From: Zetaproteobacteria bacterium CG_4_9_14_3_um_filter_49_83
Lineage (GTDB): Bacteria > Pseudomonadota > Zetaproteobacteria > Mariprofundales > Mariprofundaceae
Length of the DNA: 47,248 bases
Direction of reading: 5' to 3'
NCBI GenBank assembly: GCA_002791545.1
Contig: PFXG01000070.1
Coordinates: 1-47,248, forward strand
Every line of letters starts with the position of its first letter. The stretch's first letter is position 1. Made by a program: the position numbers and the translations under genes. Of this stretch, positions 16,173-25,240 are shown one piece after another. A model generated the notes under the pieces. The model was not told the origin of the DNA and ran no database searches. It saw only the letters and a program-made list of their open reading frames with translations.

Positions 16173-18095
16173 ATGCAACAGAACAACATTGATGAAACCT
16201 TACAGCGTTATTTCGGCTTTCGTGCGTTTAATCCGGGGCAGCGGGCGGTGATTGAGCAGTTGTTGGCGGGGCATTCGGCGTTGGCGATTTTTCCTACAGG
16301 GGGCGGTAAGTCACTCTGTTATCAGCTGCCAGCACTGCTGTTACCGGGGTTGACGCTGGTGGTATCGCCGTTGATTGCTTTGATGAAGGATCAGATCGAT
16401 GCGTTACAGCAGCGGGGCATTGCAGCGGCGCGGCTGGATTCGAGCCTGAGTGCGGATGAGTACCGGGAGGTGTTTAATCAGGCGCGGTCGGGTGCATTGA
16501 AGATGCTCTATGTGGCACCGGAGCGATTCAATAATGAACGGTTTCGCGCCACCATTGCCGGGTTGCCCATCGCCCTGCTGGCCATTGATGAGGCACACTG
16601 CATCTCGGAGTGGGGGCACAATTTTCGCCCCGACTATCTCAAGCTGCCGGAGTATGCGCAGAGTTTTGCTGCTGAACGGGTGCTGGCGCTGACGGCGACG
16701 GCCACCAGAGCGGTGGAGGATGATATCTGCCGTGCTTTTTCTATTCAGTCTGATTGCGCCATTCGTACCGGTTTCTACCGGCCCAATTTGACACTACTGA
16801 GTAGTGCGGTCAGTGCAGGCGAACGTGATGCTACGTTGTTGGCACGAATTCGATCTCGTGCATCGGGGCCGGTGATTGTCTACGTGACGCTGCAACGCAC
16901 GGCTGAAGAGGTAGCAGCGCGCCTGGCGGAAGCGGGCTTTTCGGCTCGTCCCTACCATGCAGGCATGAAAAATGAGCTGCGTGCCGAGACGCAGGAGTGG
17001 TTCATGCAGGCTGATGATGCGATTGTGGTCGCCACCATCGCCTTCGGCATGGGGGTGGATAAATCGAATATCCGCTACGTCTACCACTACAATCTGGCCA
17101 AATCGCTGGAGAACTATGCGCAGGAGATTGGCCGTGCAGGGCGCGATGGCGAACCCTCGATCTGTGAAATGCTGGTCTGTATGGATGATCTCAATGTGCT
17201 GGAGAATTTTATTTATGGCGATACGCCCACGCAGGCAGCGTTGCAGAGTCTGCTGGATGACCTCTTCTCGCAGGAGGAGGATTTTGATATCAGCCAGTAT
17301 GAGCTCTCCAATCAACACGATATCCGCCCGCTGGTGCTGCGCACGCTGCTGACCTATCTGGAGCTGGATGGCTATCTGGCGGGCGGCACCCCCTTTTATG
17401 CCAACTATCAATTCAAGCCGCTGCAAAGCTCGGCTGAAATCCTCGCCCGCTTTGATGAGGAGCGGCGAACGTTCCTGGGTAATCTTTTTCGACTGGCGCA
17501 AAAAGCGCGGACATGGTTCACGATTGATGTGCAGCAGGCGGCAGTGCAGCTCTCTACGCAGCGTGAGCGCATCATTCGGGCGCTCGATTATCTGGCGGAG
17601 CAGAATCTGCTGGAGGTGAAGGTCTCCGGCATCCGCAACCGTTACCGTCGCCTGAAGCGGCCCGATTCTAATGCTGCGCTGGCGGAGGCACTCTTTCAAC
17701 GCGCCTGCAAGCGTGAGGCGGCTGAAATCGCACGCCTGCAACAGGTGCTCGATTTTGCCAGCATGCAACGTTGCCAGGTGAATGGATTGGCGGCCCATTT
17801 TGATGATCAGCGAAGCGAACCCTGCGGCCACTGCACCTGGTGCCTCCACCAGCAAAGCGCCACCCTTGCAGAGCGTCACAGCCGGGAGATTGATTCGGAT
17901 ATCTGGAACCAGGCCATCGCACTACGCCGGGAAACGCCGCAGTTGCACGATCCTGTTGCCCTGGTTCGTTTCCTTTGCGGCATCAGCTCTCCGAAACTGA
18001 GCCAAAGCAAACTGGCCTACCATCCACTGTTCGGCTCAATGGTGGATGTTCCATTCAAGATGGTGCTGTCTCACGTCAGGCCTGAAGGCAAGTAA
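16173..18095 (+). CDS. recQ: RecQ-family ATP-dependent DNA helicase
   Basis: 640 residues, ATG preceded by AAAGGAGCACCCC. Helicase motifs in order: a Q-motif region FGFRAFNPGQRAVIEQLL, Walker A PTGGGKS (41-47), motif II DEAH (139-142) with the RecQ aromatic loop around SEWGHNFRPDY, and motifs V-VI (ATIAFGMGVDK, QEIGRAGRDGEPS). It lacks an HRDC domain. The zinc-binding cysteines (MQRCQ...CGHCTWC) lie at about residues 538-557, after a winged-helix-like segment, not near 380-403 as in E. coli RecQ. So it belongs to the RecQ branch with the C-terminal zinc motif rather than being a strict orthologue. It unwinds DNA in repair and recombination. Monocistronic by context. Confidence 0.9.
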   Translation: MQQNNIDETLQRYFGFRAFNPGQRAVIEQLLAGHSALAIFPTGGGKSLCYQLPALLLPGLTLVVSPLIALMKDQIDALQQRGIAAARLDSSLSADEYREVFNQARSGALKMLYVAPERFNNERFRATIAGLPIALLAIDEAHCISEWGHNFRPDYLKLPEYAQSFAAERVLALTATATRAVEDDICRAFSIQSDCAIRTGFYRPNLTLLSSAVSAGERDATLLARIRSRASGPVIVYVTLQRTAEEVAARLAEAGFSARPYHAGMKNELRAETQEWFMQADDAIVVATIAFGMGVDKSNIRYVYHYNLAKSLENYAQEIGRAGRDGEPSICEMLVCMDDLNVLENFIYGDTPTQAALQSLLDDLFSQEEDFDISQYELSNQHDIRPLVLRTLLTYLELDGYLAGGTPFYANYQFKPLQSSAEILARFDEERRTFLGNLFRLAQKARTWFTIDVQQAAVQLSTQRERIIRALDYLAEQNLLEVKVSGIRNRYRRLKRPDSNAALAEALFQRACKREAAEIARLQQVLDFASMQRCQVNGLAAHFDDQRSEPCGHCTWCLHQQSATLAERHSREIDSDIWNQAIALRRETPQLHDPVALVRFLCGISSPKLSQSKLAYHPLFGSMVDVPFKMVLSHVRPEGK

Positions 18096-18137
18096 ACATG
18101 AAGGAATTACCGGGTCATAACATGTAGAGCTTCTTTT

Positions 18138-18548
18138 TCATTCACGCAGCAAATAGGACAATACATCTGTTTGATGCGCGATGACCTTCCAGCCATCTGC
18201 CTCTTTGCGAAAAACAGTTGAAGAGCGAATGCCTACCGATTCAGCTTGACCATCCGGCTCATTTTCTCCTTTCTCTATGCAGGTAATCAGAGCCATATCG
18301 TTTCCCACGACAATATTTAACGCTGCTGGAGTGACGTGGCCACCCAGCTTCAAAGCACCGACATGATTCCACATCTCTTCGATCTTCTGCCAGCCCAACA
18401 GGTAGAGGCCATCCGGGCCCATATAACTGCTGTCATCAGCATGCGACCAGGCATTTTTCATCGCCTGTGTATCACCGCTAAATAGTACATTTAATGCCTC
18501 ATAAAAATATGAAACCGCCGCTGCAACATCCACTTCATTTGTTTTCAT
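18138..18548 (-). CDS. SnoaL/NTF2-like protein
   Basis: About 136 residues. The start used (MKTNEVDVAAAV) has ACAGGAGAAATTT in front; the open frame extends 23 codons upstream without a site. The layout FYEALNVLFSGDTQAMKNAW, SHADDSSYMGPDG, GWQKIEEMWNHVGALKLGG and STVFRKEADGWKVIAHQTDV is the cone-shaped SnoaL_3 / DUF4440-like fold seen in small-molecule isomerases and many stress-related proteins of unknown role. Cytosolic. It is 93 bp downstream of the DUF3857 gene on the same strand and may be cotranscribed. Confidence 0.8.
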   Translation of the reverse strand: MKTNEVDVAAAVSYFYEALNVLFSGDTQAMKNAWSHADDSSYMGPDGLYLLGWQKIEEMWNHVGALKLGGHVTPAALNIVVGNDMALITCIEKGENEPDGQAESVGIRSSTVFRKEADGWKVIAHQTDVLSYLLRE

Positions 18549-18641
18549 AAATTTCTCCTGTTCCGATTTAGCCCGGGGCGGGCTTTGTCTTCCTGCAACT
18601 GGAAACCACTGATTCAAGCCGCTTCCAGAGACGCGTTACCA

Positions 18642-20522
18642 TCACTTCATATGTTGATACACAAGCTGCATTTTTAAATTCTCAGAAATTTTCATCAGTG
18701 TCTTTCGTTGTGAATTAATCAGCTCTGCTGAACAAATATTTCCCGGAGTTCTATCATCGGCTTGCCTGACAACATTCAGCCTGTTGTTAGCCAACTCATA
18801 GGTAGCTTTATAGTGGATATAATTCTCTTCGATCTCAAAGTTGTCCGGCTTACCCAGTATCTTTACACCTTCAGGAAACTCATAGACCAAGCGCTCTATC
18901 GTGCTTCCATTCCCGCAAGCAACATCATAACCTTCAATCTCTTCATTCGAGTAATCCAGAATTGAATAAAGCGACATCGACGCATTCAGCAATGGTCCAA
19001 TATAAAATGCACCTACACCTCTGGGTGAAATAAACTCAGGCCGGTTAAATTCCACTGAATAACTGTATTCAGACAATAACGGCAGCGGATCGTCCTTTTG
19101 CATGGTCGCGGAACCAATTTTACTGCGTGAACTGAACACTGACTCCAACCATCTGTCTTGCTGCTCCTGAGTTACATGCCGCCAGCCCCTTCTGGCATCA
19201 ATGGCCGGGCGTCCCTTCAATGTTAGCCGGGCACTACCCACGACAGAACCATCGGGCTGAATTTTCATCGTTGAATCAATTTCCTGATAATCATCGCCAA
19301 ATTGTGTTGCCGGCGTTTTTTTCCCATCCACATGGTGATCCATTAAAATGACTGGTTTGTCGGACAGGGAAAGAGACAAGCGGTCAAAGGGCATGGAATC
19401 GTTGGTCGCATCAACAAACTTATCCCACTCCGGAATATAATTGATCACATGATCCACGGCTGCAACCGAAGGAATCTCAGGTAACACATAGCTATTGTCT
19501 GAATTGATGAGTGCCTGAGTACTTTCAATATTTACGGAAGTATAAAGTGCCTGCAACAAGGTTGCGTGATCTTTGCAATCTCCCATTCTGTTATCAAGAA
19601 TAAAGTCCGTATCATGCGGCACGACTGCCCCCACCCCGATACAATTACCGGCATAAGAAATATTTGTGGCAACCCAATCGTAAAGAAGACGAGCTTGCTG
19701 CTTTTTATTCTTTTCCTGCGAAACAATCTCGTGCGCCAGCTTTTCCACCCGCACTGTCGGAATGGCTTTTGGCATCGCTCTCTCTGCATAGGCTTTAGCT
19801 ATCTCGGCATAATCTTTGAAGGTTGAAAATGCGAAACCGGCTTCTTTGCTCTCATCCCAAACACCAAAATCATCACGCTTTATTTTTATCGGCCTGACAT
19901 TTTTATACGTTAAGGTGATAAGCTTTCGTCCTTTGTTTACACTCACCTTTTCCTTCATATCACGCACCTGATGTTTAAAGGTAAGAGCCTTCGGCAAGTC
20001 GAAATTTATTTTCACATCATCATAGGCATTCTGGCTCCAGAAATAGTGCGACACAGAGAAGTGATTGGGAAACATGGGTTCTTTTTCAGTACTTTTAAGT
20101 TTCATGTAAACAGAGTCATTTTTTTCCACATCAGGAAAAACAATGGTCACCCGCGTTCGATCAGAAAAAATCGGACCTCCATCACCATTCCCCTTATTGA
20201 CGGTGATTTGATAATTTCCCTTTGGCACACTGATTCGTTTGCCGCCGGCCTTGAGTGTATAGGCCTCCAGCACCTCTAACTCTTCTATGCTGGTGCTATG
20301 CGAAAAATGCTGTTCTTTAATGTCCATCGCCGAGCTTTCGGTCAATGCCTTCATCTGAATTTCAGTTATTCTTTCAACAGTAAAATCATCGTGGACGATA
20401 TAGCTCTCATGCAGCTTGGAATATCGTGTTTCGAGCTCAACATACTCAGTTTCATCAGCAAAAGAACTAACCGGAGCAAGCAACAATAAGCATGATAAAA
20501 TCATACAGGTCAAAGTTTTCAT
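18642..20522 (-). CDS. DUF3857 / transglutaminase-like exported protein
   Basis: 626 residues. A clear signal peptide (MKTLTCMILSCLLLLAPVSSFA) is followed by a DUF3857 domain (YIVHDDFTVERITEIQMKAL, LEAYTLKAGGKRISVPKGN) and then a transglutaminase-like core. The catalytic triad is visible: Cys in NRMGDCKDHATLL, His in AAVDHVINYIP, and Asp in WDKFVDATND. The C-terminal 200 residues form a beta-rich DUF3858-like region. Proteins with this layout are periplasmic and common in proteobacteria and Bacteroidetes; their protease or cross-linking activity is largely untested. The stop is followed after 93 bp by the SnoaL-like gene. Confidence 0.88.
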   Translation of the reverse strand: MKTLTCMILSCLLLLAPVSSFADETEYVELETRYSKLHESYIVHDDFTVERITEIQMKALTESSAMDIKEQHFSHSTSIEELEVLEAYTLKAGGKRISVPKGNYQITVNKGNGDGGPIFSDRTRVTIVFPDVEKNDSVYMKLKSTEKEPMFPNHFSVSHYFWSQNAYDDVKINFDLPKALTFKHQVRDMKEKVSVNKGRKLITLTYKNVRPIKIKRDDFGVWDESKEAGFAFSTFKDYAEIAKAYAERAMPKAIPTVRVEKLAHEIVSQEKNKKQQARLLYDWVATNISYAGNCIGVGAVVPHDTDFILDNRMGDCKDHATLLQALYTSVNIESTQALINSDNSYVLPEIPSVAAVDHVINYIPEWDKFVDATNDSMPFDRLSLSLSDKPVILMDHHVDGKKTPATQFGDDYQEIDSTMKIQPDGSVVGSARLTLKGRPAIDARRGWRHVTQEQQDRWLESVFSSRSKIGSATMQKDDPLPLLSEYSYSVEFNRPEFISPRGVGAFYIGPLLNASMSLYSILDYSNEEIEGYDVACGNGSTIERLVYEFPEGVKILGKPDNFEIEENYIHYKATYELANNRLNVVRQADDRTPGNICSAELINSQRKTLMKISENLKMQLVYQHMK

Positions 20523-20790
20523 TTCATATTCCCCTCTGAAATAGCGTCATTCGAGCGCATCACCTCGATGAATCGCATACGCTGCCATTCAGAAACCCCT
20601 ACCGCATCATCAAGGTGGATGAAAAGGGAAATTTTTTTTCGCCCCCTGTCCCCGCAACTTCCTATGAAGACACGCGTACGGGGAACATCATGCTCATTTA
20701 ATCAGTCCATTGTGAATTCTCCACTTCTGACTGTACCTCAACGCTTAAGCGGTTATATTCCCTCAACACACAACACTTGGAGTTACATAC

Positions 20791-21195
20791 ATGCGTTTAT
20801 TACACACAATGATTCGCGTTGGCGATTTGGACACATCCATTGATTTTTATACCCGCATCATGGGCATGAAACTTTTGCGCAAGAGCGAATACCCGGAAGG
20901 TAAGTTCACCCTGGCTTTTGTCGGTTATGGCGATGAACAGGATCATACTGTTATTGAGCTGACCTATAACTGGGATACAACAAGTTATGAGCCCGGCACG
21001 GGCTTTGGTCACATTGCCATTGCAGTGGATGATATTCATCAGGTGTGCAGCGATATTGATCAGGCTGGCGGCGTCATTACGCGCCAGCCCGGCCCGATGA
21101 AACATGGCCATACCATCATTGCCTTTGTTAAAGACCCTGATGGTTATGCCATCGAACTTATCGAAATGCAGCGTTCGGAAGCACACCATTCATAA
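20791..21195 (+). CDS. gloA: Lactoylglutathione lyase (glyoxalase I)
   Basis: 134 residues, ATG behind GGAGTTACATAC. It converts the hemithioacetal of methylglyoxal and glutathione to S-lactoylglutathione in the cytosol. All four metal ligands of the E. coli enzyme line up at the same numbers: H5, E56, H74 and E122. The signature blocks [19 protein letters not shown] and [11 protein letters not shown] are present, and the length matches the nickel-type family (about 135). It stands alone upstream of a zinc-ribbon membrane protein gene with a 12-bp gap, so the two may share a transcript. Confidence 0.95.
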   Translation: MRLLHTMIRVGDLDTSIDFYTRIMGMKLLRKSEYPEGKFTLAFVGYGDEQDHTVIELTYNWDTTSYEPGTGFGHIAIAVDDIHQVCSDIDQAGGVITRQPGPMKHGHTIIAFVKDPDGYAIELIEMQRSEAHHS

Positions 21196-21207
21196 GGTCA
21201 TCAAGCC

Positions 21208-21909
21208 ATGAACTGCCCTAAATGTGGACATCCGCAGGCTGATGGCGCTGTGGAATGCCAGAAGTGCGGCATTATTTTTGCCAAGTTTGAGCGCATCCAG
21301 AAAATCAGAGCAAAATCAGCTGAGCCAGACGAAGGCGGATTACTCTGGCAGATGAAAGATGCTGACAATTCTGCGGCTAAGATCGGGCGCGGCCTGTTGC
21401 TTCTGGTTCTGCTCTGGATGAGTTGGGGGCTCGTATTCTCGCCCATAGATTACTGGCTGGGCAATGCTGCATCACACAGCTTTTTGCATATCATCAACCT
21501 GCCCTTTCATGAATTCGGACATATTATGTTTCGTGCGTTCGGGCGCTTGATGGCCTCGCTTGGCGGCAGCCTCGGGCAATTGCTGATGCCGTTGATCTGT
21601 ATGGGCGTCTTCCTTGTGCAAACAAAAGATGCCTTTGCCGCAGCGGTGGCGCTGTGGTGGCTGGGTGAAAGCTTTTTGGATCTGGTGTCTTATATCCATG
21701 ATGCGAATGTTTTGACCATGCCATTGATGGGCGGCAATGAAGGTTCGAGCTCGCCCTACGGATTTCACGACTGGGAATTCATTCTCAGCGAAACAGGCTT
21801 GATTCATCAGGCGGCCAGCATTGCCAAAACAACACATCTGCTGGGCAGCATGCTCATGGTTCTGGCTCTACTGTGGATGCTGCTGCTATTGCTGCGCAAG
21901 ACGAAATAA
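21208..21909 (+). CDS. Zinc-ribbon plus HExxH multi-pass membrane protein (M50-like)
   Basis: 233 residues. The N-terminus is a zinc ribbon, MNCPKCGHPQADG followed by VECQKCGIIFAKFE (two CxxC pairs). After a polar linker come five or six membrane segments (LLLLVLLWMSWGLVFSP, LLMPLICMGVFLVQT, LGSMLMVLALLWMLLLLL). Between the first two lies INLPFHEFGHIMFRAFG, a full HExxH zinc-protease motif placed in or at the membrane as in M50 site-2 proteases; an aspartate in LGESFLDLVSYIHDAN could be the third ligand. The combination suggests an intramembrane metalloprotease with a zinc-ribbon sensor, but activity is inference. Confidence 0.7.
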   Translation: MNCPKCGHPQADGAVECQKCGIIFAKFERIQKIRAKSAEPDEGGLLWQMKDADNSAAKIGRGLLLLVLLWMSWGLVFSPIDYWLGNAASHSFLHIINLPFHEFGHIMFRAFGRLMASLGGSLGQLLMPLICMGVFLVQTKDAFAAAVALWWLGESFLDLVSYIHDANVLTMPLMGGNEGSSSPYGFHDWEFILSETGLIHQAASIAKTTHLLGSMLMVLALLWMLLLLLRKTK

Positions 21910-21932
21910 TTTTCATGGATAGAGGGGAATAA

Positions 21933-23042
21933 ATGAATATTCAGCGTCAGGATTTAGACGATGCCGCAGCACAGGGGCTGTTGCAGCACGCGCAGATTGA
22001 TCCTCTGTTCGAATTTCTAAAGCAAAGGCATTCAACCCCGGATATCGCAGAGAACCCGGACAAGGCGCGCTTTAGCGGCACGCATATTCTGTATTATCTT
22101 GGAGGCTTGCTGGCGATCTGTGCGGCATCGTTGTTTACCACGCTGGCTGTTGAGGCTTTGGGCATGTCGGCCCTGCTGGTGTTATCCCTGCTATATGCGG
22201 CTTGCGCTGTTGCCGCTGCAATCTGGTTTGAAAAACGCGGACTGGGCATCCCTGCCGGCATCTTTGCTACGCTGGCGGTGGCCTTAACACCACTGGTCAT
22301 CTTTGCATTGCAGCATGTGCTGGGGTTCTGGGCAGATGCCTGGAATGCGCAGCACTACCGTGATTATCACCGCTGGATTGACTGGCGCTGGCTGCTGATG
22401 GAGCTGTCCACCCTGCTCGTGGGTGTGCTGATGTTAAAACGCTTCCGCTATCCCTTTTTGCTGCTGCCCGTATCGATGACATTGTGGTATCTGGGTATGG
22501 ATATGGTGCCCGCGCTGATTCTGCATGCCGGCAACGATGTGAACTGGTTCAGCGAGGCGAGCTGGGAATTGCGCCAGCACATCTCTCTGGTGTTTGGCTT
22601 GATCATGCTGCTGGGCGCATTCTTCGTCGATTTAAGGTCGCGGCACAGCAAGGACTATGCATTCTGGTTGTATCTGTTCGGCCTGCTCACCTTTTGGGGT
22701 GCACTTTCATCCATGGGCTCCGGACAGCTTTCGGGAAAACTGCTTTATCTGGCGATCAATACCGGGCTGGTATGTATCGGGGCTGTGCTGGTGCGGCGCA
22801 CCTTTGCCGTGTTTGGTGGCTTAGGCATGATGCTGGTATTGGGTAATTTGTCGTGGACGGTTTTCAAAGACAGCTTCGCCTTTGTCGCCGTGCTGACACT
22901 GCTGGGCTTTGCCCTGATTGCACTGGGCATATGGTGGAGCAAGCATGAACAGACGATATCCACCAAACTGCGTAGCGCATTGCCTGAAGACCTGCGCGAA
23001 CTTCTAGAGGCCAGAGCCTCACACCAGGAGGCTGTCCGTTAA
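21933..23042 (+). CDS. DUF2157-like multi-pass membrane protein
   Basis: 369 residues, ATG behind AGAGGGGAATAA. A short soluble N-terminus (helical, QDLDDAAAQGLLQHAQIDPL) precedes about nine to ten membrane helices, for example YYLGGLLAICAASLFTTLAV, LLVLSLLYAACAVAAAIWF and LTLLGFALIALGIWWSK. The pattern of a helical cytosolic head followed by many short hydrophobic segments resembles DUF2157 proteins. The C-terminal tail is cytosolic and charged (RSALPEDLRELLEARASHQE). It is 23 bp after the zinc-ribbon protease-like gene, and its end overlaps the convergent yigZ-like gene by four bases. Function unknown. Confidence 0.65.
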   Translation: MNIQRQDLDDAAAQGLLQHAQIDPLFEFLKQRHSTPDIAENPDKARFSGTHILYYLGGLLAICAASLFTTLAVEALGMSALLVLSLLYAACAVAAAIWFEKRGLGIPAGIFATLAVALTPLVIFALQHVLGFWADAWNAQHYRDYHRWIDWRWLLMELSTLLVGVLMLKRFRYPFLLLPVSMTLWYLGMDMVPALILHAGNDVNWFSEASWELRQHISLVFGLIMLLGAFFVDLRSRHSKDYAFWLYLFGLLTFWGALSSMGSGQLSGKLLYLAINTGLVCIGAVLVRRTFAVFGGLGMMLVLGNLSWTVFKDSFAFVAVLTLLGFALIALGIWWSKHEQTISTKLRSALPEDLRELLEARASHQEAVR

Positions 23043-23647
23043 GGGAACGAAACCATTGCCGTACCATGGGAATGGTTGATGACAGCATCGATCAGCGCCT
23101 GCTCCCGGCCGCAAGGCAGCACGATAGTCAACACCACGTCGCTTTGATAATCGGCATCGACAATAGTCACAGCCATTTGCTCCAGCAGGCGACGCAGACC
23201 GCTTTCCAGCGCAAAGGGAAAACGGATGCTGCCTGCAAGCGTCGGCACACGTTCGGCCAGCACCAATACATCCACGCCCTGCTGCACGGCAGTGGAATAG
23301 GCGCGTACAAGGCCACCCGCCCCGAGTTTGATACCGCCGAAATAGCGACTGACCACCACTGCGATTTCACCGATGCCTTTATGTTGAAGCACATTCAGCA
23401 TCGGTTTTCCCGCCGTGCCCTGCGGTTCACCAGCATCCGATGAAGCTCGTTCGATGCTGCTCACCGGATGCCCGGCGATATAGGCCCAGCAATGATGGCG
23501 GGCATCCGGCTCACGTGCGCGGATGCTCTCGATAAAAGCCTGCGCCTCATCCCTGCTTGCCACCGGCGCGATATCACAAACAAAACGGCTGCGTTTAACC
23601 ACGGATTCGACCGTCACCGCTGCTGCCGGAATCGGATAGCGCTGCAT
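23039..23647 (-). CDS. yigZ: YigZ/IMPACT family protein
   Basis: 202 residues. The N-terminal IMPACT (UPF0029) domain is clear: VKRSRFVCDIAPVASRDEAQ, ARHHCWAYIAGHP, RASSDAGEPQGTAGKPML and the glycine-rich VVSRYFGGIKLGAGGLVRAY. A C-terminal DUF1949-like ACT/EF-G IV fold follows. The length is right for YigZ (about 205). The family is linked to translation regulation through resemblance to eukaryotic IMPACT, but no bacterial biochemical role is firm. Convergent overlap with the gene on the other strand. The start has no strong ribosome site but fits family alignments. Confidence 0.9.
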   Translation of the reverse strand: MQRYPIPAAAVTVESVVKRSRFVCDIAPVASRDEAQAFIESIRAREPDARHHCWAYIAGHPVSSIERASSDAGEPQGTAGKPMLNVLQHKGIGEIAVVVSRYFGGIKLGAGGLVRAYSTAVQQGVDVLVLAERVPTLAGSIRFPFALESGLRRLLEQMAVTIVDADYQSDVVLTIVLPCGREQALIDAVINHSHGTAMVSFP

Positions 23648-23672
23648 GCTCAGCAGGCCTATATCTGGCGTG

Positions 23673-24281
23673 TTACTGATTCAGATAACGGCTTGCCTCC
23701 AGATGTTCCGGATAGCGCAGCAATACGCGTTGATAAACGCTGGCGGCGCGGTCTTTTTTGCCTTGCCAGGCGTAGGCTCTGGCCAGATAGACCAGAATAG
23801 TGGCATCGCTGGGATAATAGGCGGTCATATCACTGGCATGTTTTTCCAGCTTTTCCCAGTTGCGCAATCCCTCTTCACAAGCCATCAGATCGATGTGGGC
23901 GGTGTAATTGAACGGAGAGTAAGCCATCACCTGCTCAATATAGGCACTGGCCTCTTTCCAGCGCTGTTGCGCCATCAGCGGCATGGCGATGCCAAGGCGC
24001 GCATCGAGTGAGCGAACGTTGCGCTCCAGTGCGCGCTTGTAGGCACGAATGGCATCATTCTGGTTGCCTTGCAGATAGTTGAGCCAGCCATAGCGGATCA
24101 GGGCGAACTCACTGTCTTCACCGCGATCCATGAAGGGAGCGATCACGGCGGCGGCTTTTTCATATTCGCCATTGGCTTCCAGCGCGTAGGACTGTGCCCA
24201 TTCGACGTTGTTATTGCTTGTGGCAAAGGCGCTCGGCATGCCAAAGATGCAGAGGGTCAGTAGTGCGATGATCTGTTTCAT
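23673..24281 (-). CDS. Exported TPR protein, last gene of the PqqD/ATP-grasp operon
   Basis: About 202 residues. The ATG used follows TAGGAGAATTCACC; the frame opens six codons earlier inside the ribosome site. A signal peptide (MKQIIALLTLCIFGMPSAFA) precedes four to five tetratricopeptide repeats: YALEANGEYEKAAAVIAPFM, YGWLNYLQGNQNDAIRAYKR, LGIAMPLMAQQRWKEASAYI and YLARAYAWQGKKDRAASVYQ. It lies 11 bp after the outer-membrane protein gene and is most likely a periplasmic scaffold working with that barrel. It could act like the TPR proteins of exopolysaccharide or peptide export systems; that comparison is inference. Confidence 0.8.
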   Translation of the reverse strand: MKQIIALLTLCIFGMPSAFATSNNNVEWAQSYALEANGEYEKAAAVIAPFMDRGEDSEFALIRYGWLNYLQGNQNDAIRAYKRALERNVRSLDARLGIAMPLMAQQRWKEASAYIEQVMAYSPFNYTAHIDLMACEEGLRNWEKLEKHASDMTAYYPSDATILVYLARAYAWQGKKDRAASVYQRVLLRYPEHLEASRYLNQ

Positions 24282-24292
24282 GGTGAATTCTC

Positions 24293-25195
24293 CTACCATT
24301 GGGTTGAAATATTGAGGTGAGCAAAACGGTTGTTGTAGCGGTTGTTGATCAGATTATTGGAGTAAGCTTCATTGCCTGCCATCAGCAACAGGGATGTGTC
24401 GGCGCTCAGTTTCCACTGCACGCCCAGTGAGGCGGAGCCGCGCTGCACATCGGTGAGATTATAGACCGTAGCCGCATCACCATCGACGGCATAAATGCGC
24501 TCTCCGGCCAGTCCGGCGACAATCAACTTCTCCGGCATCATCGCCGAGCCGGGGGTAAACCAGTGCATCCATTTGGCATCCAGTGCCGTAGTGCTGCTCT
24601 TGTTCTGTGCACGTGCAGCATTGCTTGGTTTGATCAGATAAGTGCGAGCCTGAATCCAGTCGGCACCATCGTTGAAGCCGAAACCGAGCGTCGGGGTAAA
24701 TTGCTGCACCTTCAGATTATTGCGATAAGTCGAGTAGGCATAACCAAGATCGAAATAGAAATTCTTGCCGTAATTGAGAAAAGAAAGCTGCGGTGCAAAC
24801 ACGCTGACGTTATCGGTATTACGGCTGAGATCGTTATTGCTGATGGCATGGGCATCCAGTCGCAGGGTAAGCGGGCCGGGCAGCGCGTCAAAATAGAGGT
24901 TGTAGTGGCCGCTGGCATAAGCTCCCTGCTGATTGATGTTGTTAGCACCGCCCTTGGCGCTAAGCACCGTGTAGTTACCGCCCAGTGCAAAACCGCCCTT
25001 CTCCAGATAATCAGCTCGCAGCACCAGCCCGCTGCTGATTAGGGAGCTGCGACTGACTGAACCGCTGTAGTTGCCGTAGGTGGTGGTCAGATCGGTACTC
25101 ACCAGCCAGTCGTTTTCGCTGGCGTGCAATTGTGGTTGCGCCGCTATCAGGGCGAGGGCTATCCCGCTGCTGACGATGTATAGATGTTTAAACAT
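24293..25195 (-). CDS. Outer-membrane beta-barrel protein of the PqqD/ATP-grasp operon
   Basis: About 300 residues. Start ATG behind AAAGGAGAAGAGC; an in-frame ATG seven codons upstream lies over the site. After a signal peptide (GIALALIAAQPQLHA) the protein alternates polar and aromatic residues (VLRADYLEKGGFALGGNYTV, YASGHYNLYFDALPGPLTLR, YFDLGYAYSTY) and ends in W (HLNISTQW), as outer-membrane barrels do. I count enough strands for a barrel of about twelve to fourteen. The family is not recognised. Position between the urea-transporter/M23 gene and the TPR gene suggests it is the outer-membrane outlet or receptor of the system. Confidence 0.75.
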   Translation of the reverse strand: MFKHLYIVSSGIALALIAAQPQLHASENDWLVSTDLTTTYGNYSGSVSRSSLISSGLVLRADYLEKGGFALGGNYTVLSAKGGANNINQQGAYASGHYNLYFDALPGPLTLRLDAHAISNNDLSRNTDNVSVFAPQLSFLNYGKNFYFDLGYAYSTYRNNLKVQQFTPTLGFGFNDGADWIQARTYLIKPSNAARAQNKSSTTALDAKWMHWFTPGSAMMPEKLIVAGLAGERIYAVDGDAATVYNLTDVQRGSASLGVQWKLSADTSLLLMAGNEAYSNNLINNRYNNRFAHLNISTQW

Positions 25196-25240
25196 GCTCT
25201 TCTCCTTTTCTCTCATGTAACACTTCTCCTGTGTGAAAAG

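Noticed and set aside
16794-17879. Minus-strand frame of 361 codons opposite recQ
   Set aside because: Antisense shadow of RecQ in the compatible frame; its residues mirror the helicase codons.
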